Assembly (NCBI RefSeq): GCF_001713455.1
Contig: NZ_CP016463.1
Location: 1-64,000, forward strand
Source: Bosea sp. RAC05
Lineage (GTDB): Bacteria; Pseudomonadota; Alphaproteobacteria; Rhizobiales; Beijerinckiaceae
Length of the DNA: 64,000 bases
Direction of reading: 5' to 3'
Both the position numbers and the translations under genes were made by a program. Positions 43,533 through 53,215 of this stretch are shown piece after piece. The first letter of the stretch is position 1; each line of letters begins with the position of its first letter. The notes beneath the pieces are model-generated. The model had not been told where the DNA came from, did no database searches, and saw only the letters and a program-made list of their open reading frames with translations.

Positions 43533-44543
43533 TCAGGGGCTCGGGCTGGCCTGCTGAAGCAGCGCGGCCATACGGTCCTTTAGCTCGTCGAGCTCCATCA
43601 TCTTGGCGCGCAGGCGCTCTACATCGGCATCACGGAGATCGCGGTCATCCTCGATCAGCTCCTGGATCTGGTCGGCGCCCCGCTGGATCGTCAGGACAGC
43701 CATATCGATGGCCGTAACGGCATTCGTCGAGTACCCGTGAGACTTGTTCGGGAGGAGAAGATGCCCGATCGCATCGAGGCCCTCCTGGAAAGCCTGCAAC
43801 TCCCAGAGGGCGTCCAGCGTCTCACGGTCCAAGCGATCGCTCGTGTTGGTTCGCAGCGGACCTTCCGTGGTCAGCCATTGGCTGAAATCCGAGGACACCC
43901 AGTCGCCGCCTTCGCGATGCTGCAGGACGCCCGCAAGGGGAGGAAGTTCGATGGCGCGACCATCGCTGTGGTCATATCGCCGGCTGCCGCAGCCGAGCCC
44001 TTGCAGAGAGATCAAGTCATAGGTGGCCTTGCTGTCGCCTTCCGCACTCTTGCGAGCCAAGTCGGACAAAATCGCCACAAGATCGTCGATGTCTGCCTGC
44101 TTGTCGGTTCGGCTATAGCGCGACGAGAGCATTTTCTCGAAGCTCGATCGATGAACGACGGAAATGCCGAGCACCTCTGTGACAGGCTTCGTTTGCCCGA
44201 GATGGGCAGACAGCCGGTCGATGGGATAGGCCAGCCCGCTGCCGCTGAAATCGGTCGCAGTCGCGAAAGCCTGATCCCAGCTCGATGCCCCTGCCATCTC
44301 GACGAACGCCTTGACCGAAAGCTGTCCCTTCACCGGAACGACATCGCCGGTATCGCCCATCTTCCCATAGATCGGCAGGCTCGCCGGCTCGAACAGGCCT
44401 GTCGGATGATGAGGTCGGACAGCCAGGCCCGTGACTGCGTCGGGATAGCCGCCGGTGCGGCGCTGGAGCATGATCGCGACGATCGGGTCGCCCTGCTTCA
44501 GCGTGACACCGGTGACGGGATCGACAACATTGAACAGGCCCAT
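43533..44543 (-). CDS. Unknown protein with ASPSP tail, 336 aa
   Basis: Start MGLFNVVDPVTGVTLKQGDP at 44543, with AAAGGA seven bases upstream (a second ATG directly before it is possible); the open frame to 44798 is rejected. The N-terminal 60 residues are a small beta-rich unit, followed by alpha/beta sequence and a long C-terminal coiled-coil (DRDLRDADVERLRAKMMELDEL). The tail is QASPSP. Function unknown. Confidence 0.7.
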   Translation of the reverse strand: MGLFNVVDPVTGVTLKQGDPIVAIMLQRRTGGYPDAVTGLAVRPHHPTGLFEPASLPIYGKMGDTGDVVPVKGQLSVKAFVEMAGASSWDQAFATATDFSGSGLAYPIDRLSAHLGQTKPVTEVLGISVVHRSSFEKMLSSRYSRTDKQADIDDLVAILSDLARKSAEGDSKATYDLISLQGLGCGSRRYDHSDGRAIELPPLAGVLQHREGGDWVSSDFSQWLTTEGPLRTNTSDRLDRETLDALWELQAFQEGLDAIGHLLLPNKSHGYSTNAVTAIDMAVLTIQRGADQIQELIEDDRDLRDADVERLRAKMMELDELKDRMAALLQQASPSP

Positions 44544-44715
44544 CATCAATCCTTTGATTGTCGCATCTGGTACGGACGAACCGATAACCAATCCTAGAAT
44601 GTGAGCATGCATCGCGCAAAAGAATCGGGATAAGCCTGATCTGGTCAGACCCGTTTGCTGGTTTGTTTCGTGGCTTCGGCTATTCTCGGCGCAAGTCCAG
44701 TCCGGAGATAGCGCA

Positions 44716-46155
44716 GTGTCTGCATCCGACGATTCCGAAGGCCCGCGTCTGCACGGGCTTTTGCCGTTGGTCAGGGATGACCAGTCGGCCGTTGGCATCC
44801 GGTTCGGATTGCCGGGTGACGAGGCCGAGCCTATTCGGACGGTCGCCGAGCTGCCGGATGTGAGCCTCGTGCTGCGCGTTTTCGATTACGCCACCGAGAT
44901 GAGGGGATGGCAGGCTGCCTCGCGCACTCATATCGGCAACGCTGTCGCCTATTCGGATGCACCAGCCGAGCTCGGTCTGAGCTTTTGCATCGAGGCGCGT
45001 TTTGACATCCCGTCCATGCCAGGTGACGACATCGACGCCACCATCCCGGCCATCGACGGCCTGACTGGCAAACCGGTCACCGCTGAAACCATCGAGAAGC
45101 TCCGGCTCTCCTGTTCGTCATCCGTCGGGAAGCACGTCACCGCGGTCGCGGACAGAAAGGCCCGCCAGGCAACGAAGGACTTCTGGGCCCCTGAACTGGC
45201 CGTGATGAAGGGCCCCAAGATTCACGCCCATCTCAGCCCGTTCGATCAGGACGTCAAAGCTCTGAAGTTCGAGCTCGCAACCCGATCCTACCATCATCGC
45301 TGGGAGGGTATCGTCGAGAAGGGCGAGGCCGGCGCGACCGTCACCATTTGGCCGGTCGTCATGCCTCGGTTCGATCAGGACATTCAGGATGCCTGGCGCG
45401 ATCTGGTCCGGTCCGCGGGCTGGGATCCGGATGAGCGTGTCATGAAGCGACGCTTCGCTGAAATCGGTCAGGAACAGGCTGATATCATCGTTGCGGCGGC
45501 CGAGAGCCTCGAAGTTCCACGGCGTCAGCTGCAGGAAAGGCAGTCAGCTCGTGAAGACGTCGCCAAGGTGCTGGTCGACCGCGACCTGGTGCGCGTCACC
45601 ACGCGCATGCTGCGTGGTTGCCCCGTCGTGTGCGGGATCTCGGGCGATCCGGCATCCCAGTGGAATACGCGCAGTCGCAGGTCGTCGGTCGTTGCAGGTT
45701 CCCGCGTGCGGGAGGCGGTTCGCGCCGGCGTCATCGTGCCGGTCTGGTGGCAGCCCAGGTGGAAGGTTGTCGACAGGATCACGATGAATTCCATCGAGAC
45801 GATCGTGTTCGCCTTGACCGAGACCGGGGCTGCGATCGCCAGGAATGACCTCGAAGCAGCTGCCAGAACGATCAAGAGGGATGCAGAGGTCGGCCGTTGG
45901 TGGCTCGGCACTCTTCACGGCAAGGATGACTGGGCTCCAGAGCCCGACCCGTCCGAGTTCGCCCGTTTCGTTCCCGAGGAGCTTCTGGTCGAGACAGCTT
46001 CTGCAATCGATCTGGCCCTGGAGACGGAGCGCTTCCCGCGCAAGCTCTCTGAGTCTGGCAGCCTCGCTTTCGCAGCTGCCTGTGTGGCTACCGGCCGGGC
46101 CCAGGTTTCGGATCGGGCCATCGTCCCGCAGATCGCCAACGCGCCGCGGCCGTAA
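44716..46155 (+). CDS. Unknown protein, 479 aa
   Basis: GTG start with GGAG nine bases upstream and GGCTATTCTC 31-40 bases upstream. Multi-part soluble protein; a Trp-rich stretch (VVPVWWQPRWKVVDRITM-like, about 335-350) and helices follow. Ends IANAPRP. No known family. Possibly transcribed alone. Confidence 0.7.
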   Translation: MSASDDSEGPRLHGLLPLVRDDQSAVGIRFGLPGDEAEPIRTVAELPDVSLVLRVFDYATEMRGWQAASRTHIGNAVAYSDAPAELGLSFCIEARFDIPSMPGDDIDATIPAIDGLTGKPVTAETIEKLRLSCSSSVGKHVTAVADRKARQATKDFWAPELAVMKGPKIHAHLSPFDQDVKALKFELATRSYHHRWEGIVEKGEAGATVTIWPVVMPRFDQDIQDAWRDLVRSAGWDPDERVMKRRFAEIGQEQADIIVAAAESLEVPRRQLQERQSAREDVAKVLVDRDLVRVTTRMLRGCPVVCGISGDPASQWNTRSRRSSVVAGSRVREAVRAGVIVPVWWQPRWKVVDRITMNSIETIVFALTETGAAIARNDLEAAARTIKRDAEVGRWWLGTLHGKDDWAPEPDPSEFARFVPEELLVETASAIDLALETERFPRKLSESGSLAFAAACVATGRAQVSDRAIVPQIANAPRP

Positions 46156-46218
46156 GTCTGCTCGCCACCAGCATCAGACCGGCACCACCAGCACCCCAGC
46201 AGCCCGGCTGAATTCTGT

Positions 46219-47439
46219 TCAGGACCCGGAACGGCCAGTCTGCTGTCGATGCTGCTGGGTTCGGGGCAACCCGAGCGTCCCCGACACCAGTGTCGCCAGA
46301 AGGCGCCTGCTGATCCTCATCTGCGCAAGCGGGGGAACGATGGTGTCGCGGATCCACGGAAGGATCCGGAAGTCAGACTGGTAGAACGGCGTGAAAGCGG
46401 TGCTCGCCGCCTGATACAGCGCAACATGCAGTCTGCGCTGCCGATGGTACGAGGTCAGGGCCGAAGGGATGTCGGTCTCCGACTGCATGGCAGACGCAAG
46501 CGCACATGCGTCCAGCAGGGCCATGTTGACCCCCTGCCCCAGTTGCGGGCTCGTCGAGTGGGCTGCGTCCCCGACGCGCACGAGGGGCCTGTCACGCACA
46601 GGCCTGGCTGTGTGGTGACGGTACCGCGCGAGATGCAGTTGGCCGGGAGATCGGATTTGGCTCAGCAGGCTGATCGTCTCCGGCCATAGCTCCATCACTT
46701 GGTACTTCCAGGCATCCAGACCATCGTCGAGACCGTTTCCCTGGGTGTCCGGCTTCAGGCTCCAGAAGAAGGCCGCGTGGTTGTCATCACCGGCATGGCG
46801 CCTGCCGATCGGCATGACCCCGACCATCCGGCCCGCGCCGCGATAGCGTTGCTCCAGCGCGCGCGGATCGAAGCCGGAATTTGGCCAGAGAAGCGTTGCC
46901 CAGAGCGCGCCATAGGGCAGCAGTCGCCCTGCGCCAGAGGGAAGGAGCGGCGATCGACTTCCCAGTGCATCGACAACCAGATCGAACGGCCCATGGCTTC
47001 GGCCCTGGCTGTCCAAGATGGCGACACGGCTATCGGCCAGCTTCGTGGTGCGGTCGACATTGACGCCAAGCTCGATCGGGATGCCGGCGTCGATGGCAGC
47101 TTGGTGCAGGACGCCAAAAATGGCGGACCGATGTACGGCGACCCCTTGATCGCCCGTGGCGTTGTCTGAATACGCGACATCGAGAACGACGCGCCCCATC
47201 TCGGCACGACCGAACAGCCGATCAATTGGCTGACCGAGTTCCTTGATCCTGGTCGCCAGCCCGAGCTCTTCGAGCGCCATCAGGCCGGCGGGCTGTAGGA
47301 TCAGACCGGACCCGACAGCGGTGGCCGCCTCAAAGCGCTCGAAGATGCGGGGGCTGAAGCCTGCCTGGTGTAGAGCCAGTGCGGTGGAAAGCCCCGCCGG
47401 ACCGCATCCCAGGATAGCAATCTCGACAGCTTTGTTCAT
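46219..47439 (-). CDS. FAD-dependent monooxygenase (PHBH fold)
   Basis: 406 residues from MNKAVEIAILGCGPAGLSTALAL. GxGPAG at 11-16 binds FAD; VVDALGSRSPL is the middle DG-type region, and VRVGDAAHSTSPQLGQGVNMALLDA is the GD motif with the second FAD contact. Resembles salicylate hydroxylase/UbiH-type aromatic or quinone hydroxylases. No pathway genes adjoin it, so the substrate is unknown. The open frame to 47457 adds six residues only. Confidence 0.88.
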   Translation of the reverse strand: MNKAVEIAILGCGPAGLSTALALHQAGFSPRIFERFEAATAVGSGLILQPAGLMALEELGLATRIKELGQPIDRLFGRAEMGRVVLDVAYSDNATGDQGVAVHRSAIFGVLHQAAIDAGIPIELGVNVDRTTKLADSRVAILDSQGRSHGPFDLVVDALGSRSPLLPSGAGRLLPYGALWATLLWPNSGFDPRALEQRYRGAGRMVGVMPIGRRHAGDDNHAAFFWSLKPDTQGNGLDDGLDAWKYQVMELWPETISLLSQIRSPGQLHLARYRHHTARPVRDRPLVRVGDAAHSTSPQLGQGVNMALLDACALASAMQSETDIPSALTSYHRQRRLHVALYQAASTAFTPFYQSDFRILPWIRDTIVPPLAQMRISRRLLATLVSGTLGLPRTQQHRQQTGRSGS

Positions 47440-47667
47440 GCAGCCCGAATCTTCCATGCGGACCCGGACGCGTCCGAGCGGAATGAAGGTTGGCCTGTTC
47501 GATAGTCCTTTGTCACGCTCAAGGATTGAACCAGATAGATCGCATTCGATCTGTTTCCATGTGCGCTCATCGTTTTTGGGGATAGGCGCCGGTACTTGGT
47601 CGCTATGGCCCTCACTTTCTTGCAGCAGGATCGGCTATGGTGATGCCTCGACGGGAAGGAGCGCTCC

Positions 47668-47931
47668 ATGAAAGTCGCCGTGGTGAAGGCCGAGAGCATG
47701 CAGGCAGCCGGGCGCCTCGATGCGCCTTATGCGATCGCCCTGTCGGATGAGATGAAGCGTCTCGGCGTCGAGGAGAAGCCAGGCAACGTCCGGATCGCCA
47801 TCCAGTCTATCCGCGATCGCGACATCGAGACTAAGGCCCGCGCCCGGGCCCTCCGCGATCAGGCGGCTGCGCTCGTCGATCAGGCACGCGAGCTCGACGT
47901 TGAAGCCAGCATGACGTTCCCGATCCGCTAG
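47668..47931 (+). CDS. Unknown helical protein, 87 aa
   Basis: GGAAGGAGC before the ATG. Mainly one long amphipathic helix (IETKARARALRDQAAALVDQAREL), suggesting a coiled-coil or a partner subunit. The reverse strand also has an open frame, but this one has the ribosome site. Function unknown. Confidence 0.6.
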   Translation: MKVAVVKAESMQAAGRLDAPYAIALSDEMKRLGVEEKPGNVRIAIQSIRDRDIETKARARALRDQAAALVDQARELDVEASMTFPIR

Positions 47932-48007
47932 CACATGTTGTTTGTTGGTTTCAGGCTAACAAGAGACGATTACGGCTCAATGATTGGAATCGGAAGCGAT
48001 CGCCTCG

Positions 48008-48997
48008 ATGGCTGAGCCCAAGATCAAGCTGACCTTCGCTGAACTCGCATTGCTCGACTGGCTCTGCGAGCCCGGCCCGGCGCGCCGCCTTTTCACCTTT
48101 CATGCATACATTCGCAGCGGAGGTTCGCTGAATTTCTATGATCTGTCCGAGCCCAACGAGGAGGGTAAGCGGACGCCGAACATGATCCAGGACAGGGAAG
48201 TCCTGCACCAGCTTCACCTTCGGTTCGGTCGCGAGAATTTCCCGACGACGAACCTTTTGCGGGCGAAGTTTCTGAGCAGCTGGCACAGCTTGGGACACCA
48301 TGGCCAAGGAGGAAAGTCTTCATACGAAAAGCTCATCGACCAGCTGACCAGAAATCCGTTTCATTACTCAGACAATATATATGCACCCAGTAAAGAAGGT
48401 CGTCTATACTGGACTAACACAGGCAAAGCCGAATTGCAAAGGCTGCGGGAACAGCAGCGCAACCAGCGCGAAAGCGTTGCCCGTACCATCGTCATCGGCG
48501 CGACCGATTACGTCGAGCTCTCTCTCGACGCTGATATGCGCAAGGCATTCCCCGCGAGCTTTCCTCTGCCGTTGCCGAAGCGGCGGTACCGGCGCGCCTA
48601 TGCCACCGCGGAGGTCGTCAAGGAGACGGCGAGCCGGCTCTACCTGACCAACCTCAAGCAGATCCCTGGCGGGCAGGTCAGCTACACCAACAACCCAGTC
48701 GAAGGGCGTGAGCCCAACCTGTATATTCCGCGCGAGGCTGTCCTGCTCGATTACGCGACGCCAGCGGCGATCCGCGCCCTGAGGGCTCTCGATGAGGAGC
48801 ACGTCGAGAGCCAGCAGCAGGCACTGCGGTCGGCTTTCGATCAGATGCTGCCGATCCTCCAGGCGCTCGATTCCAGGCTGGCTCAGCAGGCTGCTATGCG
48901 CGACGACATGCTGCGAGAGACGCTCGCCCGCTTCGCGCCGGCCGCAGACCAGCCGGCAGATGATCCGCAGCCTGACGAGCCGGGATCAAAGCCATGA
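48008..48997 (+). CDS. Unknown protein with an AT-rich rare-codon island
   Basis: 329 residues from MAEPKIKLTFAELALLDWL; a TTG start 24 bases upstream is possible. N-terminal helical region, central PSKEGRLYWTNTG, and a C-terminal coiled-coil. Bases about 48360-48425 use ATA, AGT, AAA, CTA, ACA and GGT codons unlike the GC-rich remainder of the gene. The stop overlaps the next ATG (ATGA). Function unknown. Confidence 0.7.
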   Translation: MAEPKIKLTFAELALLDWLCEPGPARRLFTFHAYIRSGGSLNFYDLSEPNEEGKRTPNMIQDREVLHQLHLRFGRENFPTTNLLRAKFLSSWHSLGHHGQGGKSSYEKLIDQLTRNPFHYSDNIYAPSKEGRLYWTNTGKAELQRLREQQRNQRESVARTIVIGATDYVELSLDADMRKAFPASFPLPLPKRRYRRAYATAEVVKETASRLYLTNLKQIPGGQVSYTNNPVEGREPNLYIPREAVLLDYATPAAIRALRALDEEHVESQQQALRSAFDQMLPILQALDSRLAQQAAMRDDMLRETLARFAPAADQPADDPQPDEPGSKP

Positions 48998-49446
48998 AGG
49001 CGCAGGTGGGAGCAATGGTCGAAGACGTCCGCTGGATGGCGGTCCGGCGCTTCTCGGAAACACTCTCGAAGGAGCAGGTCGCTCTGCTGTCCGCGCTCGT
49101 TGAGACGACCAGCCAGCCAGGCGACTTCCTTCGCGAAGTGCTCGACCACAATGTCCAGACGGCTGCAGCGCAAAGGCGCCCTACCAAGATCCGCTTGCTT
49201 GAGGCCGTCGTGACCTATGCGCTTGGTCGCCAGACGTCCGCGGTCATGACGGCGGCCGAGAAGCTGGCGGAAGCCTGGCCGGAACTGTTTTATGACGACC
49301 GGGAGCGCCTGCTCGACATGGTCGAAGCAGCCTTCGACGATGGCAACGTGGGCGCCGACATGGACTCCAGGGTCTGGGACGGCGTGCTCGTCATGGGTGG
49401 TCGAGCATCGCGCCATGTCGACCAGGGGCCTTCCCGCGGCTTCTGA
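48994..49446 (+). CDS. Unknown protein, 150 aa, coupled to the 48008 gene
   Basis: ATGA overlap with the preceding gene. Helical (LSKEQVALLSALVETTSQPGDF, AVVTYALGRQTSAVMTAAEKLAEAWPELF) and ending GPSRGF. Probably acts with the 48008 product. Followed by a 139-bp gap with a weak CCCGCTGT/ACAGTGGG hairpin. Confidence 0.68.
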   Translation: MKAQVGAMVEDVRWMAVRRFSETLSKEQVALLSALVETTSQPGDFLREVLDHNVQTAAAQRRPTKIRLLEAVVTYALGRQTSAVMTAAEKLAEAWPELFYDDRERLLDMVEAAFDDGNVGADMDSRVWDGVLVMGGRASRHVDQGPSRGF

Positions 49447-49585
49447 CGCCGGCCTTCTCGCCCGCGAGACTTGCATCGTCGTCCCTAAGCGAAGAAGTTG
49501 CCCGCTGTAACAGTGGGGGCGATCGCAGGGTCGCGCTGTGTATGCGTGATTGCAGACTTGCGAATTCAGGGTCGGGGGCTTTGCC

Positions 49586-50284
49586 TTGAGCGACCTCGAC
49601 CAGCAACAGGTCGGGTCTCCTGAGACTGGCGAAGATGCCGAGACTTTCGGTCTGTCGGTTAGGATAGCCGAAGCACTGCTGTTCGCTTCCGCGACCCCCC
49701 TCAAGCTCGACGACCTTGCAAAGTCGCTTCCGGCTGGCATCGATGCGCAGGCCGTCGTCGACCACTTGGTGGATCACTACAGCACCCGGGGCGTGAACCT
49801 GCGGCCTCTGGCTGGCGGCTATGCCTTCAGAACCTCGGCCGACCTTGGCTACCTGCTCCAGGCCGACCAGCCCGCGCCCAGGAGGCTCTCGCGCGCTGCT
49901 CTCGAAGTGCTGGCCATCATCGCCTATCATCAGCCGGTGACGCGCGCCGAGATCGAAGAGATACGCGGCGTCTCGACGGCCAAGGGGACGCTCGACAACC
50001 TGCTGGAAGCGGGATGGGTGCGCTTACGCGGCCGCAGGCGCAGTCCCGGTCGGCCCGTGACATTCGGAACGACGCCGAACTTCCTGGACCACTTCGGGCT
50101 CGATCGGATCGACGACCTGCCTGGCCTCGAGGAGCTGCAGGGCGTCAACCTGGGGAAAACCCGCATCAGCCGGGATCTATCCATCCCCCTGCCCGACGAC
50201 GACCCCGATCTGAGAGAAGACGAGGATCCACTGGATGATCTCTTCGCCCCGCTTGATCCGGGAGACCCGGATCCGCCAGCCTGA
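49586..50284 (+). CDS. scpB: ScpB, condensin (SMC-ScpAB) kleisin-accessory subunit
   Basis: Chromosome segregation and condensation protein B. After a 30-residue acidic lead, EALLFASATPLKLDDLAKSLP and the block LSRAALEVLAIIAYHQPVTRAEIEEIRGV...KGTLDNLLEAGWVRLRGRRRSPGRPVTFGTT identify it, and the acidic C-terminal tail is typical of alphaproteobacteria. Start TTG at 49586 with a GGGGG site; the frame is open from 49550. No scpA or smc adjoins. Likely a second ScpB for this replicon or a takeover of the host one. Confidence 0.92.
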   Translation: MSDLDQQQVGSPETGEDAETFGLSVRIAEALLFASATPLKLDDLAKSLPAGIDAQAVVDHLVDHYSTRGVNLRPLAGGYAFRTSADLGYLLQADQPAPRRLSRAALEVLAIIAYHQPVTRAEIEEIRGVSTAKGTLDNLLEAGWVRLRGRRRSPGRPVTFGTTPNFLDHFGLDRIDDLPGLEELQGVNLGKTRISRDLSIPLPDDDPDLREDEDPLDDLFAPLDPGDPDPPA

Positions 50285-50641
50285 TCACATCGTCATCGCA
50301 GGCGCCGGAAGTGGAATGGGCCCCGGCGCATCGCGCAACGCCCGCACCAGGTCGCGGATCAGGAGGACGCTCGCCTTCTGCCGCACCGACTGATGCTCCA
50401 CGGCTTCGAGTTCGCCCCGATCGTCATAGACCTCGGTGCTGACACAGATGCCGAAGGGCCCGGACTGGATGTAGACGGGGCTGCGCGTGCCGTCGGGGTC
50501 GACCAGAGAGAGCGTGTCATCGCTGGAGTAATCGCCATCCGCGGTCAGATCCTGCAGCGTCCAGCCGGCGAGCCCCCATCGCGGCATCGCATCCCGAACG
50601 TAGTGGGCGACGACATCGGTGATGGTGGAATAGTTCGCCAT
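50285..50641 (-). CDS. Small unknown protein, partner of the LPD1 gene
   Basis: 118 residues from MANYSTI, 13 bases after the LPD1 stop. Acidic (LQDLTADGDYSSDDTLSLVD) with a C-terminal helix (QKASVLLIRDLVRALRDA) and a Pro-rich end GPIPLPAPAMTM. Convergent with scpB at adjacent bases. Function unknown. Confidence 0.65.
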   Translation of the reverse strand: MANYSTITDVVAHYVRDAMPRWGLAGWTLQDLTADGDYSSDDTLSLVDPDGTRSPVYIQSGPFGICVSTEVYDDRGELEAVEHQSVRQKASVLLIRDLVRALRDAPGPIPLPAPAMTM

Positions 50642-50654
50642 GGAGCTGCTCGCC

Positions 50655-52466
50655 TCAGTGCGGGGATGGGGTCGTAGGTTCGGCCTCTGCCAGGCGCTCA
50701 AGCACCGGCATCGTCAAAGCGATGGCCTTCCTGAAGGCCTCGTTGATCGCCACGCGCTCGTCCCCGGTCGGATAGGGATTGCCCTTCCAGCGCGGGCCGG
50801 CATAGCGATCCATCTCGACACCCTGGACGAGGTAGTCGCTGCGGCCGCCCTTGGCTGCGATCGCATCGAAGACCACGCACTCAAAGGCGCGCGCGAACAT
50901 TTCTGTCGGCCGCTTCCAGTACTCGCCCGAGGAGCCGCACAGCGCATTGGCCTCAGCCATATAGGAGCTCTCGCCGACGTCGCCGGGAACCTCCGGCCGG
51001 GCGATGAACTCGGTCCGGATCTTGGTCAGCCGCGCAATCCGGAACTTCTGCTCGGATAGCCAGGCGAGCATCTTGCCTTCGAACTTGCTGTCGAGCCGCC
51101 CACCACCACGCGCCTTGAAGTCGGCGAGGTGCTTCTCCTGCTCGTCGAGCTGCGCATTCATCAGCTCCAGACGGGTATCGAAGTGGGCGACCTGTTCGTC
51201 GCGGGTCCGCCGGCGCGAGCGCAGCGTCGTCATCACCTCGTCCCAGGCCTGCGCAGCGTCCGCGCCCAAACCGCCCAGCGACGAGGCCCTGGACTTGCTC
51301 CAGCTGTACCAGCCAGACAGCGAATGGACGTCGCCTTTGGTCACGCCTTCGAAGCCGGCCTCCCCCAGGAGGTGGTCGAGGGCATGACCAACCTCATGGG
51401 CAAGAGCCCCTGCGCCAGTCATTTTGCTCAAATTGATGACAATTCTGGTCGGTTCGTAGTGAGCTGGCCGACCATTGCCACGGGATCCGAATGCCAGTGC
51501 CAGGCGCCCGCCCAGGCTCAGCAAGCGATCGGGGATATCGAGAGCGACCGCCATGTCGCGAAGCGCGTCATAGGCGTGATCCAGAACGAGCTGGCGCTCG
51601 CCGTCCGGCAGCCATTCGCCAAACTCGACGCCGCGGAAACCGAACTGCTCGGTGAAGGCTTCAGGCGTGATGGGCACGCCGTTGCGATAGTCCTCCAGCC
51701 CGCTGCGATCGATCTTGTCGATGCGCTCGCGGTACATCGGCGGCGATTTGGGCTTGTCCTTCTTCGCCTCAGCCGCGGTGGAGTGCACTTCTTTCAAGTG
51801 GGCGACGACACTGTCGTGGTCGGGCTTGCCCGAGACCAGGATGACGCCGGACTTCACCGCCATGAAGGCACCGCGCCCGTCAGCGGCGATGCGAACTCCC
51901 TTGAGCCAGGGCTCGACCTTGCTCGACGGGAAGCCGTCGGCGACCATCCGATTGGCCTTGGTGTGATCGGTCTGTGAAAGCTCGAACGGGTAGTGCCGGC
52001 GAGGCATGATCGTGAACAGCGTCGCGCGGATCTCGGGATCCTTCCAGCCGGCCTTCTCGTACCAGCCGAGCGCTGTCAGAATGGCTGAAGTCGCCCCCTT
52101 CACATCGTCGACTGTCCGGCACTGCTCCAGCGTGTCGCGAACCAGGCTCGTCGCCTTGATGAAATACGCATAGATCTGCTTGGGATCGGAGGGCTGGGAG
52201 GCCTTCTCGACCACGCAAGGCGTCACCGGCATGCGGTCGCGGACAATCTTGCGCAGCGCGAGTGCCATCGGATCAATCCCGTCTGCCGCCAGAGCAGCAT
52301 AGTCGGGAACCGGCCAGATCAGATCCTTGGCAACGAACGCGACGGCTTCCTCGAGGCTGAGAGAGCCCAGGTCGTCGAGCGTCATCAGGCGATCGCGCCA
52401 CATATCCTTGCGGGCGCCGCCGATCTTCTCGCCGAAATCGTCCAGGGTTCGCGTGCTCAAAGCCAT
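50655..52466 (-). CDS. LPD1-domain polyvalent protein with HEVGH metalloprotease motif
   Basis: 603 residues. Residues about 266-370 match Large polyvalent protein-associated domain 1: FTEQFGFRGVEFGEW, ALRDMAVALDIPDRLLSLGGRLALAFGSRG, AHYEPTRIVINLSKMTGAGALAHEVGHALDHLL with HEVGH (357-361) as zinc site. LPD1 occurs in polyvalent proteins of phages and conjugative elements that are thought to accompany DNA into the host. KRPTEMFARAF near 515 is the usual downstream helix. Ends TTPSPH. Confidence 0.83.
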   Translation of the reverse strand: MALSTRTLDDFGEKIGGARKDMWRDRLMTLDDLGSLSLEEAVAFVAKDLIWPVPDYAALAADGIDPMALALRKIVRDRMPVTPCVVEKASQPSDPKQIYAYFIKATSLVRDTLEQCRTVDDVKGATSAILTALGWYEKAGWKDPEIRATLFTIMPRRHYPFELSQTDHTKANRMVADGFPSSKVEPWLKGVRIAADGRGAFMAVKSGVILVSGKPDHDSVVAHLKEVHSTAAEAKKDKPKSPPMYRERIDKIDRSGLEDYRNGVPITPEAFTEQFGFRGVEFGEWLPDGERQLVLDHAYDALRDMAVALDIPDRLLSLGGRLALAFGSRGNGRPAHYEPTRIVINLSKMTGAGALAHEVGHALDHLLGEAGFEGVTKGDVHSLSGWYSWSKSRASSLGGLGADAAQAWDEVMTTLRSRRRTRDEQVAHFDTRLELMNAQLDEQEKHLADFKARGGGRLDSKFEGKMLAWLSEQKFRIARLTKIRTEFIARPEVPGDVGESSYMAEANALCGSSGEYWKRPTEMFARAFECVVFDAIAAKGGRSDYLVQGVEMDRYAGPRWKGNPYPTGDERVAINEAFRKAIALTMPVLERLAEAEPTTPSPH

Positions 52467-52639
52467 TCCTCGATCCTCTCGATTCGAGGATATTGGTGGA
52501 TGAGGATAGCCACAAACCGTCGGGCAGTAGTCACGCGATCGACTTGATCCTACAGTTTCCCGGTATCTGATCGACAGACTTGGTGATTGCGCGAGATCAC
52601 TCGATTGTATCGAGATCGATCCGGGGCAGGAGGAAGACG

Positions 52640-53113
52640 ATGAACGAAGCCGAGCACAAGCTCATCCAGGAACTGTCGCAGGTCACCGATCCGCTCATCA
52701 GCGCCCCGGCGGCGCCCCTGGGCACCCTTCTCTACGGCTATGACACCGAGCGGCGCACCTGGCACGTCTATCTTGATGACGAGATCCTGCACCTGCTGGT
52801 CTACCGGGGCGGAACCAAAGAGACGACCGAGCTGGTCGAGACCAGTCCCTCCGAGCTGCATCAGCTGCTGGGCCAGGACATCCGCGACAAGGCCTACCAT
52901 GTGAGCGGTGCGAGCTTGCCGGCCTCGGCCATCGTTCCCAACAAGCGCCTCTATCCGGAAGCCTGTGATTTCGGCTTCTGCCGGTCGCTGATCCAGCTCG
53001 GCCAGTATCTCTCGTTCACGACATTCAACCCCGGGCGCGAGAGCATCCTGTTCCATGGCTGGACGGCGTCCGAGCTCAAGGCGAGCGCACCGGAGCGCGC
53101 GCCTGGAATGTGA
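52640..53113 (+). CDS. Unknown protein, 157 aa
   Basis: AGGAGG eight bases before the ATG at 52640; the frame upstream is rejected. A beta-rich domain (LLYGYDTERRTWHVYLDDEILHLLVYRG) and a C-terminal helical part; ends APERAPGM. Function unknown. Confidence 0.68.
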   Translation: MNEAEHKLIQELSQVTDPLISAPAAPLGTLLYGYDTERRTWHVYLDDEILHLLVYRGGTKETTELVETSPSELHQLLGQDIRDKAYHVSGASLPASAIVPNKRLYPEACDFGFCRSLIQLGQYLSFTTFNPGRESILFHGWTASELKASAPERAPGM

Positions 53114-53215
53114 CGGGGCACTGCGATTTCCCGGGCAGCAGATAGGCAAACGGCTCTTTCTCTAACGGGTCGACCCGCCCTAAGAGCCTGTTTCGTCGCA
53201 GAGAATTCGACTCAA

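Noticed and set aside
46156..46218. Terminator between the convergent 44716 and FAD monooxygenase genes
   Set aside because: CACCAGCA-like repeats are visible, but no stable stem with a T-run.
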